Of a stretch of 64,000 bases of DNA, positions 7,784 to 14,855 are shown piece by piece. This DNA is from Sandaracinus amylolyticus. Its GTDB lineage: Bacteria; Myxococcota_A; Polyangia; Polyangiales; Sandaracinaceae. The DNA is taken from contig NZ_CP011125.1 of NCBI RefSeq assembly GCF_000737325.1, positions 744,001 to 808,000 of the forward strand, written 5' to 3'. Below the pieces are notes generated by a model. The model worked only from the letters and a program-made list of their open reading frames with translations. It made no database searches and was not told the origin of the DNA. The position numbers and the translations under genes are program-made. The first letter of the stretch is position 1. Each line of letters opens with the position of its first letter.

Positions 7784-9853
7784 TCATCGATAGAGGTGCG
7801 GGAACACCTCGTCGCGCAGGAACGCGTAGACCTCGCGATCCTGGCGCACGTGGCGGAAGTCGTCTTCGTTGTCGAACTGCACCACCGGGAGTTCGCGGAT
7901 CTCCGGCATCCAACACGTGTGCAGCGTGTACGGCCAGGGCAGCATCTCGTGGCCCTTCCGCCGGAGCTTGCAGAGCGGCTTTCGCAGGCTCATCGCGTCG
8001 AAGATCCAGATCTCCTTGCTCGTGTCGGTGAACACGTTGCAGATCAGGAAATCGCGACCCTCGGTGCCGGGCACGAATTGCGGAGAGATGATCACCGCGC
8101 CCGGAGGCATCTTGCAGAAGTCGACGACTCGATTCCGCACGGTGTCGAATCGGCAGACCGTCGCCGCGGTGCCGCCGCTCTTCGCGAGCTCGAGCATCTT
8201 CTTCGGCGTGACGATCGGGCTCGGACGCTTCGAGTAGAGATCGAAGACGAGCTGCGAGAGCAGGCTCGGGATGAACCCGTGCGCGTAGAAGAACACGCAC
8301 GCATCGATCTCTCTCTGCGGCCTCGGTCCGTTGGGCTCGCCCGTGCCGCGCGTGACCGGCTTGCCGTCGCGCCACATCGGGAAGTCGGGCGCAGTGATCA
8401 GGCCGATGCCGAACGTGTGATCGAAGTTGTGCTCCGCAGTCTTGCGCCGGACGATCCCCGTCTTCGGATCGAGCTGCAGGCACGCGAAGTCGTTGAGATC
8501 CATCGGCGCCGAGAGGCCACCGATCGCCTCGCGCGGGATCTTCCGCGTCGGGTCGACCTGCTGCAGATCGCTGTCGGTCACGAACTCCGCCGCATCGCTC
8601 GAGCGCTGATCCGCGACGTGCATGACGATGCGACCGTCGTGGAGCTCGTAGTTCGTGAAGAAGTGGACGATCTCGCCGTCGAGCGAGCCCGAGACGACGC
8701 GCACCTCGTCCACGCCCGCGCGCAGATCCGCGCGCTTCACGATGTACACGGGAGTCGGCCGCGGCTGCGGCTTCGAGAGCCAGCCGCGGAGCGCACGCTC
8801 GAGGTCCGCGTCACCGCCCGCGAGCCGCGACCAGAGCTGATCGACTTCGAACTTGAACCCCGTGTCGACCACGAGGATGTAGTCCTTCGTGAGGCCCACT
8901 TGATGCGACGAGTGGAGGATCTCGATCGGATTGCCGTCCTCGTCGACGAGCTTCCATTTGTCGACCTTCCCGGCGTCGTCCACGCGCATCACGTACGTCG
9001 CGCGCTTCGGCCGATCGGCGACGATCATGCTGTGGAGCAGATCGATCGCGCGCCTCACGAGCTCGACGCGGCGCCCGAGATCGACCGGACCGAACCGGCC
9101 CAGCCCTTCCATCTCGAGCCCGTCGAGCAGCGCGAGCATCTCGAGCGGATTGCCCACCGGCAGATCGAAGGGCCCGAAGCTCGGAAGCCACTGCAGCAGT
9201 CGCCGCAGCAGCGTCTCCGCGTCTCGGACGAAGTTGACGGTGAAGAGCTCGCGCGTGATCGGGTCGTACGCGGGATGCGCGCTCGAATTCGTGAACGGGA
9301 ACGGATGATCGACCATCAACGTGCCCTTCCAATCGGCGTTGGTGCCGATCGGGCGCACGGTGCGGAGCGTCACCGGATCGATCTCGAAAGGGCGCCCCGC
9401 GTCGTACGTCGCGAGGAGCCGATGGGGATCACCGGCGTTCTTCGGCGGAATCGCGAGCAACGCAGTGTTCGCGAAATTGCGCCCGCCGAGATAGCTGATC
9501 GAGATGCGCGCGATTCCGTAATTCGCGAATCGCCAATCCTTGCGCGATTCGTCGTTCGCTAGGATCCGATCCGCGATGTGGCAGGGAGTCTCGATGGGAC
9601 GCGACGAGAGCGTCACGTCACCGCCCTTCGCGCCGGGGAAACTGACGCGGAACACGAATCCGTCGCCGTTGAGGAATGGAGTGTTGTCCGAGCGCTGACT
9701 CGGGCTCTCGTGCTCCATGTCGCCCACGGCGGCATTCGCGAACACGTGGCCTTCGAGATCGCTCGGCAGCTGGCCTTCGAACACCTCGAGCGCTTCGTTC
9801 GCGACGGGCACGCGGCTCGAGATCAACGCCGTCTTCGGGAACCAGTACGTCAT
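7784..9853 (-). CDS. Carotenoid oxygenase (RPE65/CCD family)
   Basis: 689 residues from an ATG preceded by AGGAG. Family landmarks appear in order: NGDGFVFRVSF near residue 60, then four iron-ligand histidine regions, SAHPAYDP (about 190), ILHSSHQVGL (about 315), HFFTNYE (about 385) and LHTCWMPE near the C terminus. These enzymes use non-heme iron held by four histidines to cleave carotenoids or apocarotenoids (some members cleave stilbenes). At 689 residues it is longer than typical bacterial members (about 480-500), with insertions in the middle. It stands alone, convergent with the kinase gene. Substrate and cleavage site cannot be read from sequence. No signal peptide is evident. Confidence 0.85.
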   Translation of the reverse strand: MTYWFPKTALISSRVPVANEALEVFEGQLPSDLEGHVFANAAVGDMEHESPSQRSDNTPFLNGDGFVFRVSFPGAKGGDVTLSSRPIETPCHIADRILANDESRKDWRFANYGIARISISYLGGRNFANTALLAIPPKNAGDPHRLLATYDAGRPFEIDPVTLRTVRPIGTNADWKGTLMVDHPFPFTNSSAHPAYDPITRELFTVNFVRDAETLLRRLLQWLPSFGPFDLPVGNPLEMLALLDGLEMEGLGRFGPVDLGRRVELVRRAIDLLHSMIVADRPKRATYVMRVDDAGKVDKWKLVDEDGNPIEILHSSHQVGLTKDYILVVDTGFKFEVDQLWSRLAGGDADLERALRGWLSKPQPRPTPVYIVKRADLRAGVDEVRVVSGSLDGEIVHFFTNYELHDGRIVMHVADQRSSDAAEFVTDSDLQQVDPTRKIPREAIGGLSAPMDLNDFACLQLDPKTGIVRRKTAEHNFDHTFGIGLITAPDFPMWRDGKPVTRGTGEPNGPRPQREIDACVFFYAHGFIPSLLSQLVFDLYSKRPSPIVTPKKMLELAKSGGTAATVCRFDTVRNRVVDFCKMPPGAVIISPQFVPGTEGRDFLICNVFTDTSKEIWIFDAMSLRKPLCKLRRKGHEMLPWPYTLHTCWMPEIRELPVVQFDNEDDFRHVRQDREVYAFLRDEVFPHLYR

Positions 9854-10107
9854 GGCAGGCTCCTCTCGAATACGGCATCACTATCCGATTCTTCTCCCTG
9901 TGAATAGAATCACCCTTCTGGGTGAGGAGCTCGTCGCGTACCTCCGCGCACCTCTCACTCGCGCTCACGACGGAATTGGCTCGGCCGTCCAGCGCTCGAG
10001 CGCGCGGCTGAGCGCTCCGAGTCGAGCCCGATGCCGCGGTGATCGTTGGTACTCTCCCGCGCCGATGAACGACGCCGACGGCATCGCGCGCGGGGCCCAC
10101 CGCTGAG

Positions 10108-11277
10108 ATGCGCGCGCGATCACTCGTCATCGTGATCGCGCTCCTGCTCGTCGCGACGATCGCGAGCGCGCAGGAGACGGGCGGCAGCTTCGGCGGCGGC
10201 GACTGGGGCGATCACGGCTCGCACGGCGGCGGCTCGTACGGTGGCGGCTCGTACGAAGGCGGCTCGTACGAACGCGGACGCGCGCCCAGCGGCGGTGGGC
10301 CAGGGACGCTCGAGTGGATGGAGCGCGAGCGCGAGCGTCGCGAGCGCGAAGAGCGCGAGCGTCGTGAGCGCGAGCGAGAGACGTTCGAGCCGCGCTCGGA
10401 CGACGTGCCGCGATCGAGCGGAGGTCGTCGCACCAGCATCTCGTCGCGCAGCTGCTTCTTGTGCTTCGCGCCGTTGCTCGTCGGCGGGCTGATCCTCTGG
10501 GTGCTCGTGCAGTCGCGTCGCCACACCCGCGCGCTGCGCGACGACGAGACGACGTTCGCGGGATCGGGGCCGATCCCGCGCGCGCAATCGCCGCTCTGGA
10601 ACGGCGTCGATCTCACGCAGCTGCGCCTCGTGATCGACTGGCGCGCGCGACGCTTCGTGCAGAGCGAGCTCGCGCGGATGGCGACGAGCGGTCGCACCGC
10701 GACGAAGGAGGGCCGCGCCGAGCTGCTCCACGCGACGGTGAGGCTCCTGCGCAGCGCGGAGCTCGCGTGGCTCTACGCGGGCGAGATGAGCTTCCGACCG
10801 ATGTCGCCGCCTCAAGCACAGGGCGTGTTCATGCGCCTCGCGCAGAGCGCGCGCGCGAAGTTCACGACGGAGGTGGTGCGCGCGGAGGGCGCGACGGTGC
10901 GCACCGCCGAGCCCGGCGCGCTCCGCGCGAAGGAGCACGAAGGGCAGGGCGTCGTGCTGATCACGCTGATCGTCGCCGCGCGCCGCGAGATCCACGATGT
11001 CCGGCCGCACGACGCGGCCGACGTCGAGCGGCTGCTCGAGTCGCTCGAGCGCATCGGCGCGAGCGAGCTCGTCGCGTTCGAGGTGGTGTGGACCCCGGCG
11101 GCCGAGGACGATCGCATGAGCACCGCGGAGCTCGAGTCGATCCATCCCGACGTCGTGCGCATCGGCGGGATCGGCGGGCGCGTCTTCTGCGGGCACTGCG
11201 GCGGACCGTACGCGATCGAGATCGCGCGCTGTCCTCACTGCGGCGCGCCCAACGACGCGATGGTCAAGTCGACTTGA
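10108..11277 (+). CDS. DUF1517-type membrane protein with Gly-rich linker and C-terminal zinc ribbon
   Basis: 389 residues. A signal peptide (residues 1-21, ending ASAQE) is followed by a Gly/Ser/Tyr-rich stretch (about 25-60), a highly charged Arg/Glu run (about 70-95), one transmembrane helix (about 115-135) and a cytosol-facing domain with DUF1517 character (TVRLLRSAELAWLYAGEMSF). The C terminus carries CGHCGG and CPHCGAP, two CX2C knuckles of a zinc ribbon. DUF1517 proteins have no settled function. The final residues MVKST are encoded in a perfect palindrome shared with the convergent neighbour. A 13-codon frame (10065-10106) just upstream could be a leader peptide, but nothing else supports it. 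Confidence 0.8.
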   Translation: MRARSLVIVIALLLVATIASAQETGGSFGGGDWGDHGSHGGGSYGGGSYEGGSYERGRAPSGGGPGTLEWMERERERREREERERRERERETFEPRSDDVPRSSGGRRTSISSRSCFLCFAPLLVGGLILWVLVQSRRHTRALRDDETTFAGSGPIPRAQSPLWNGVDLTQLRLVIDWRARRFVQSELARMATSGRTATKEGRAELLHATVRLLRSAELAWLYAGEMSFRPMSPPQAQGVFMRLAQSARAKFTTEVVRAEGATVRTAEPGALRAKEHEGQGVVLITLIVAARREIHDVRPHDAADVERLLESLERIGASELVAFEVVWTPAAEDDRMSTAELESIHPDVVRIGGIGGRVFCGHCGGPYAIEIARCPHCGAPNDAMVKST

Positions 11278-11280
11278 CCA
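11261..11280. terminator. Perfect 20-bp palindrome at the junction of two convergent genes
   Basis: TGGTCAAGTCGACTTGACCA reads identically on both strands. It spans the stop codon of the DUF1517 gene (11275-11277) and ends next to the stop of the DUF3105 gene (11281-11283). As RNA it gives an 8-bp stem with a TCGA loop in either direction. Position suggests a bidirectional terminator or 3'-end element; a protein-binding site is also possible. Confidence 0.55.
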
Positions 11281-11901
11281 TCACCCGCACCAGCCGCTCG
11301 CCGACCGATCGACGCCGGACGCGCAGAGGTCCTCGGGCGCCTGGGCGTAGTGCGCGTCGACGAACGCCTCGAGCGACTCTCGATCGAGGCACGTCGCGAG
11401 GTACACGTGCTCCCACGCGACCGCAGCGAGCGCGACGTCGAGCGTGGGATCGGGGACGATCACGAAGCGCGACGGCGTGTCGCCGGCGCGGCAGAGCGGA
11501 TCGACGCGCGAGTCCGCGATCTCCTGCAGCGTCGCGACGAGGGCGTCGCACTCGTCGGGCTCGCAGCGATACGCGAGCACGATCGCGCCGTGCTCCATCG
11601 AGTGCACGAGGAAGCCCCACGGAACCGGCGCGTCGTAGGTGCCGAAGTCGGCCCACTGCGAGTAGTGGCGACCCGATGCCGGCGGATGGAACGGGTAGTC
11701 GATCTCCGTGCACGCGGTCTCGTGCGCGGCCGACGTCGCGGGCTCGCGCGCGGTCGTGACGCTGCACTCGGTGAAGGGCGCGAGCGGCGGCGCGCCGGGG
11801 TGGATCGTCTCCTCGTCGACGCGCACGGGCGTGCCCTCTTCGGGCGCGCACGCGAGGGCCAGGAGAGCAGCGAGCGAGGTGAGGACGGCGAGGCGCGACA
11901 C
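11281..11901 (-). CDS. DUF3105 domain lipoprotein
   Basis: 206 residues from GTG 11901. The N terminus is a short lipoprotein signal (LAALLALACAPEE, Cys at about residue 18). The core matches DUF3105: PPASGRHYSQWADFGTYDAP followed by VHSMEHGAIVLAYRC (about 100-135). The conserved histidines in GRHY and MEHG look like a ligand set, but no activity is established for the family. Five cysteines after the lipobox suggest disulfides outside the cell membrane. A longer N-terminal frame exists but reads low-complexity sequence, and the lipobox supports the GTG start. Confidence 0.8.
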   Translation of the reverse strand: MSRLAVLTSLAALLALACAPEEGTPVRVDEETIHPGAPPLAPFTECSVTTAREPATSAAHETACTEIDYPFHPPASGRHYSQWADFGTYDAPVPWGFLVHSMEHGAIVLAYRCEPDECDALVATLQEIADSRVDPLCRAGDTPSRFVIVPDPTLDVALAAVAWEHVYLATCLDRESLEAFVDAHYAQAPEDLCASGVDRSASGWCG

Positions 11902-11933
11902 GCCGCGAGGCTGACACGTCGCACGCCGGCGTG

Positions 11934-12881
11934 TCAGCGGCGGATCGTGAGGACGACTTTGCCGCGCGCGTGGCGGGTCTCGAGGTGCGCGTGCCCGTCG
12001 GCGATCGACTCGAGCGGGAGCACGCGATCGATCACCGGGCGCAGCGCGTCGGCGCGCGCCATCGACGCGATCGTGTCGAGGTCGCGGGCGCGCGAGCGCA
12101 CGATGACGAGCCGCGCCTTCGGCGATGCGAGCGCGGTGCGCGCGACGTCGAGGAAGAGCGTGCGCGAGGGCACCGTCGAGACGTACGTGCCGCGCGGGGT
12201 GAGGCCACGGCGCGCCCACGCGAAGCTGCGGTTCCCGTAGACGTCGACGATCGCGTCGTAGCGCGTGCCCTGCGTGAAGGGCTCGCCGGGATCGTCGTAG
12301 GTGAGCGTCACGTCGGCGCCGAGCGACGCGCAGCGCTCGAGGTTGTGCGCGCCCGAGGTGGTGGTCACGTGCGCGCCGAGCGCCTTCGCGATCTGGATCG
12401 CGTGCACGCCGACGCCGCCCGATGCGCCGTGGAGGAGCACGCGATCACCGCGGCGGATCTGCGCGACGTCACGCAGCGCTTGCAGCGCGGTGGACGCGGC
12501 GAGCGGGAGCGCTGCGGCCTCGACGAACGAGAGGCCCTCGGGAGCGGGCGCGCACTGGTCGGCGCGGAGGGTCACGAGCTCGGCGCAGGTGCGCCCGCGG
12601 AAGCCGTCGAGCATGCCGAAGACGCGCTCACCGACGCTGCGGTCGTGAACGCGAGGCCCGACGGCTTCGATCACACCCGCGACGTCGAAGCCCGAGCCCA
12701 TCGGGAAGTGAGCCCCGCTCAGCACGCGATAGCGACCCTTTCGGATCAGCACGTCCTTGGGGTTCAGCGCGGCGGCCTCGACGCGCACGAGGACCTCACG
12801 GGCGCGCGGTCGCGGCGGCGGGAGGTCTTGGATCGAGAGCACGTCGGGGGGCCCGAAGCGATGGTGGACGGCGGCGCGCAT
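11934..12881 (-). CDS. NADP-dependent quinone oxidoreductase, zinc-free MDR family
   Basis: 315 residues from ATG 12881 (MRAAVHHRFGPP). It has the GroES-like N-terminal fold (VRVEAAALNPKDVLIRKG), the family motif VLLHGASGGVGVHAIQIAKA (about residues 145-164) for NADP binding, and no zinc-ligand cysteine cluster, which places it with quinone reductase/enoyl reductase-like medium-chain dehydrogenases. It is divergent from a LysR gene 43 bp away, the usual arrangement in which the regulator controls the enzyme. It probably reduces quinones or alpha,beta-unsaturated carbonyls; the exact substrate is unknown. Confidence 0.88.
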   Translation of the reverse strand: MRAAVHHRFGPPDVLSIQDLPPPRPRAREVLVRVEAAALNPKDVLIRKGRYRVLSGAHFPMGSGFDVAGVIEAVGPRVHDRSVGERVFGMLDGFRGRTCAELVTLRADQCAPAPEGLSFVEAAALPLAASTALQALRDVAQIRRGDRVLLHGASGGVGVHAIQIAKALGAHVTTTSGAHNLERCASLGADVTLTYDDPGEPFTQGTRYDAIVDVYGNRSFAWARRGLTPRGTYVSTVPSRTLFLDVARTALASPKARLVIVRSRARDLDTIASMARADALRPVIDRVLPLESIADGHAHLETRHARGKVVLTIRR

Positions 12882-12924
12882 CGAGCGAGAGCGTGCCCGA
12901 CCCGGCATGTCGCGGGAGGCATGG

Positions 12925-13833
12925 ATGCTATGCATGCAGGGCATGGAGACGCTGCGGGACGCGGAGGTGTTGATCGCGATCGTCGACGCGGGGAGCATCT
13001 CGGCGGCGGCGCGGAGGCGGGGCATCACGCAGCCGGCGCTGAGCCGCGCGGTGGCGCGTGTGGAGGGGCGGCTCGGGGTGACGCTGCTCGATCGCAGCTC
13101 GCGCACGCTGCGCCTGACCGAGGCGGGCGCGCGGTTCGTCGAGGGCGCGCGGCAGTTGCTGCGCGACGCGCGCGCGCTCGAGGCGACGACGTCGGCGCTC
13201 GGAGGGAGGCTCGGCGGTACGCTGCGGGTGAGCGTGCCGCCGGCGCTGGGACGACGGCGCTTGGTGGCGCCGATCCTCGCGTGGAGCCGCGCGCATCGGA
13301 GCGTGAGGCTCGAGCTGATCCTCGAGCCGCGCTTGGTGGATCTCGCGGCGGAGCGCGTGGACGTGGCGGTGCGGCTCGGGTCGCTGCCGGACTCGAGCCT
13401 CGTGGCGCGGCGGCTCGGGAGCTACGAGCACGTGCTCGTGGCCGCGCCTTCGTATCTCGCGGCGCGGGGGACGCCGCGCGCGCCGGACGAGCTCGATCAG
13501 CACGCGCTGCTCGCGATGAGCACGGTGGGCCCGAACACGACGTGGCCGTTCGCGCGAGGGCGGCAGCGGCGCGCGATCGTGGTGCGTCCGACGTTCACGA
13601 CGAACGACGGAGAGGCGCTCGTCGCGGCGGCGGTCGCGGGGCTGGGGGTGACGGTGGTGTCGGACTTCTTGGTCGACGACGCGCTTGCGTGTGGGGCGCT
13701 GGTGAGCGTGTTGCCCGAGTGGTCGTTGCCGAGCGCGCCGATCACGGCGCTGACGACGCGCGCAGCGTCGACGCAGCCGCACGTGCGGTCGCTGCTCGCG
13801 CATCTGACGCGGCGGCGCGTGCGTGGGGGGTGA
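12925..13833 (+). CDS. LysR family transcriptional regulator
   Basis: 302 residues. N-terminal winged HTH: VLIAIVDAGSISAAARRRGI, then TQPALSRAVARVEGRLGVTL, and the linker helix. The remainder (about 95-300) is the periplasmic-binding-protein-like effector domain (LRVSVPPALGRRRL and following). The start at 12925 is favoured by GGGAGG five bases upstream; ATG 12943 (METLRD) is a good alternative closer to the usual LysR length. It is divergent from the quinone oxidoreductase and likely controls both genes from the short shared region. The effector is unknown. Confidence 0.9.
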   Translation: MLCMQGMETLRDAEVLIAIVDAGSISAAARRRGITQPALSRAVARVEGRLGVTLLDRSSRTLRLTEAGARFVEGARQLLRDARALEATTSALGGRLGGTLRVSVPPALGRRRLVAPILAWSRAHRSVRLELILEPRLVDLAAERVDVAVRLGSLPDSSLVARRLGSYEHVLVAAPSYLAARGTPRAPDELDQHALLAMSTVGPNTTWPFARGRQRRAIVVRPTFTTNDGEALVAAAVAGLGVTVVSDFLVDDALACGALVSVLPEWSLPSAPITALTTRAASTQPHVRSLLAHLTRRRVRGG

Positions 13834-13906
13834 GGTCGCGGCTGCGGGGTGCGAGGGGTGTGCCGGAGGGTCGGGGGGCGCGGGGGGCGAAAAATGCGGG
13901 GAAAAC

Positions 13907-14074
13907 CTCAACCACGGTCGGTTCGAGGGTGGCGGGCGCCTGGCGGCCGCCTGGCGGGCGTCAGGCGCGGTGTCGCTCGGGGCTCAACCACGGTCGGCTC
14001 GAGGCGCGACCCCGCCACACGGCGAGATTCGCGAATTCCGGCCGAAGACGCGCGAAAAACTCAACCACGGTCGG
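13907..14074 (+). repeat. Core-repeat cluster B: three exact CTCAACCACGGTCGG copies
   Basis: Cores at 13907-13921, 13983-13997 and 14060-14074, spaced 76 and 77 bp. Two of the three follow an A-rich stretch (AAAAC). Between the first two lies a palindrome-rich segment (13936-13968) with GCGCCTG and CAGGCGC arms and the motif CCTGGCGGCCGCC that recurs upstream of the transposase gene. The cluster occupies the 258-bp gap between the convergent LysR gene and a membrane-protein gene. Confidence 0.93.
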
Positions 14075-14091
14075 TCCGAGGACCCCGCGTC

Positions 14092-14739
14092 TCAGGTCCA
14101 GTCGAACACCAGCGTCGCGCCGTACGCCACCGCCGTCGTCACCGCGAACCCGGCGTGCACGGTCCGCATCACGCGCGAGAAGTCCTGCTGCGAGCCCTCG
14201 TCGATCCCGAGCACTCCGGGGTACGCGGAGATCAGCCCCGCGAGCGGGAGCAGCAGCATGCCCGCCACGTGCACCGCGGTGAGCGCGTCGTAGAGCCACT
14301 GCGGCGCGTCGTCCTGCTCGGGCATCATCGCGCCGGTGACGATCGCCGCCGTGTAGAGCGTCGTCGTCGTCACACCTGCGATCCCGTGCAGCGTGCTGAG
14401 GTGCTCGCAGCCGTACTCGAACCCGAAGACCGGATCGCCCTGGGCGTCGTTGCACTGGCCGTCGCTGAAGACCGTCTCCTGGTTGTACGCGGTGATCACG
14501 CCCAGCGCCGCGGTGAGCGCGAACGACGCCGCGGTGCCGATCTGCAGCGCGAGATGCACGTCGCGCAGCGTCGGATCGACCGCCGGCTCGACCGGCATGC
14601 TCGCCTCGAGCGTCGCCTGCTCGATCGCGACGTCGCGCGGTGTCGCCACGCCTCGCTCGGCTTCGGGGGTGTCCTGAGCGCGCGCGGCGCACGGCGCCAC
14701 GAGGACGAGCGCGAGCCCGATCGAGCAGAGTGCACGCAT
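14092..14739 (-). CDS. Uncharacterised membrane protein with signal peptide
   Basis: 215 residues from ATG 14739. A cleavable signal (ALVLVAPCAARAQDT) is followed by an acidic linker and four hydrophobic helices (about 70-90, 110-130, 145-165, 185-205). Helices carry regularly placed histidines (LHGIAGV, VHVAGML, VHAGFAV), reminiscent of heme-b-binding helices, but I cannot assign a family. Between helices 1 and 2 lies a loop with two cysteines (about residues 97 and 110). It is convergent with the LysR gene across repeat cluster B and lies downstream of ppdK. Function unknown. Confidence 0.7.
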   Translation of the reverse strand: MRALCSIGLALVLVAPCAARAQDTPEAERGVATPRDVAIEQATLEASMPVEPAVDPTLRDVHLALQIGTAASFALTAALGVITAYNQETVFSDGQCNDAQGDPVFGFEYGCEHLSTLHGIAGVTTTTLYTAAIVTGAMMPEQDDAPQWLYDALTAVHVAGMLLLPLAGLISAYPGVLGIDEGSQQDFSRVMRTVHAGFAVTTAVAYGATLVFDWT

Positions 14740-14855
14740 GAACGACAGCGTGGTCGCGCCGCGCGATGCACCCAGTCGCGCGACGGAGACGTGCCTTCCG
14801 CGCCACGAGCCCGCGGCGCGATCGTTCGTTCGAGCGCGCCACGAGCTCGGATCGA

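Noticed and set aside
10065-10106. Thirteen-codon frame just before the DUF1517 gene as a leader peptide
   Set aside because: No attenuator structure, no repeated codon and no ribosome site; likely chance.
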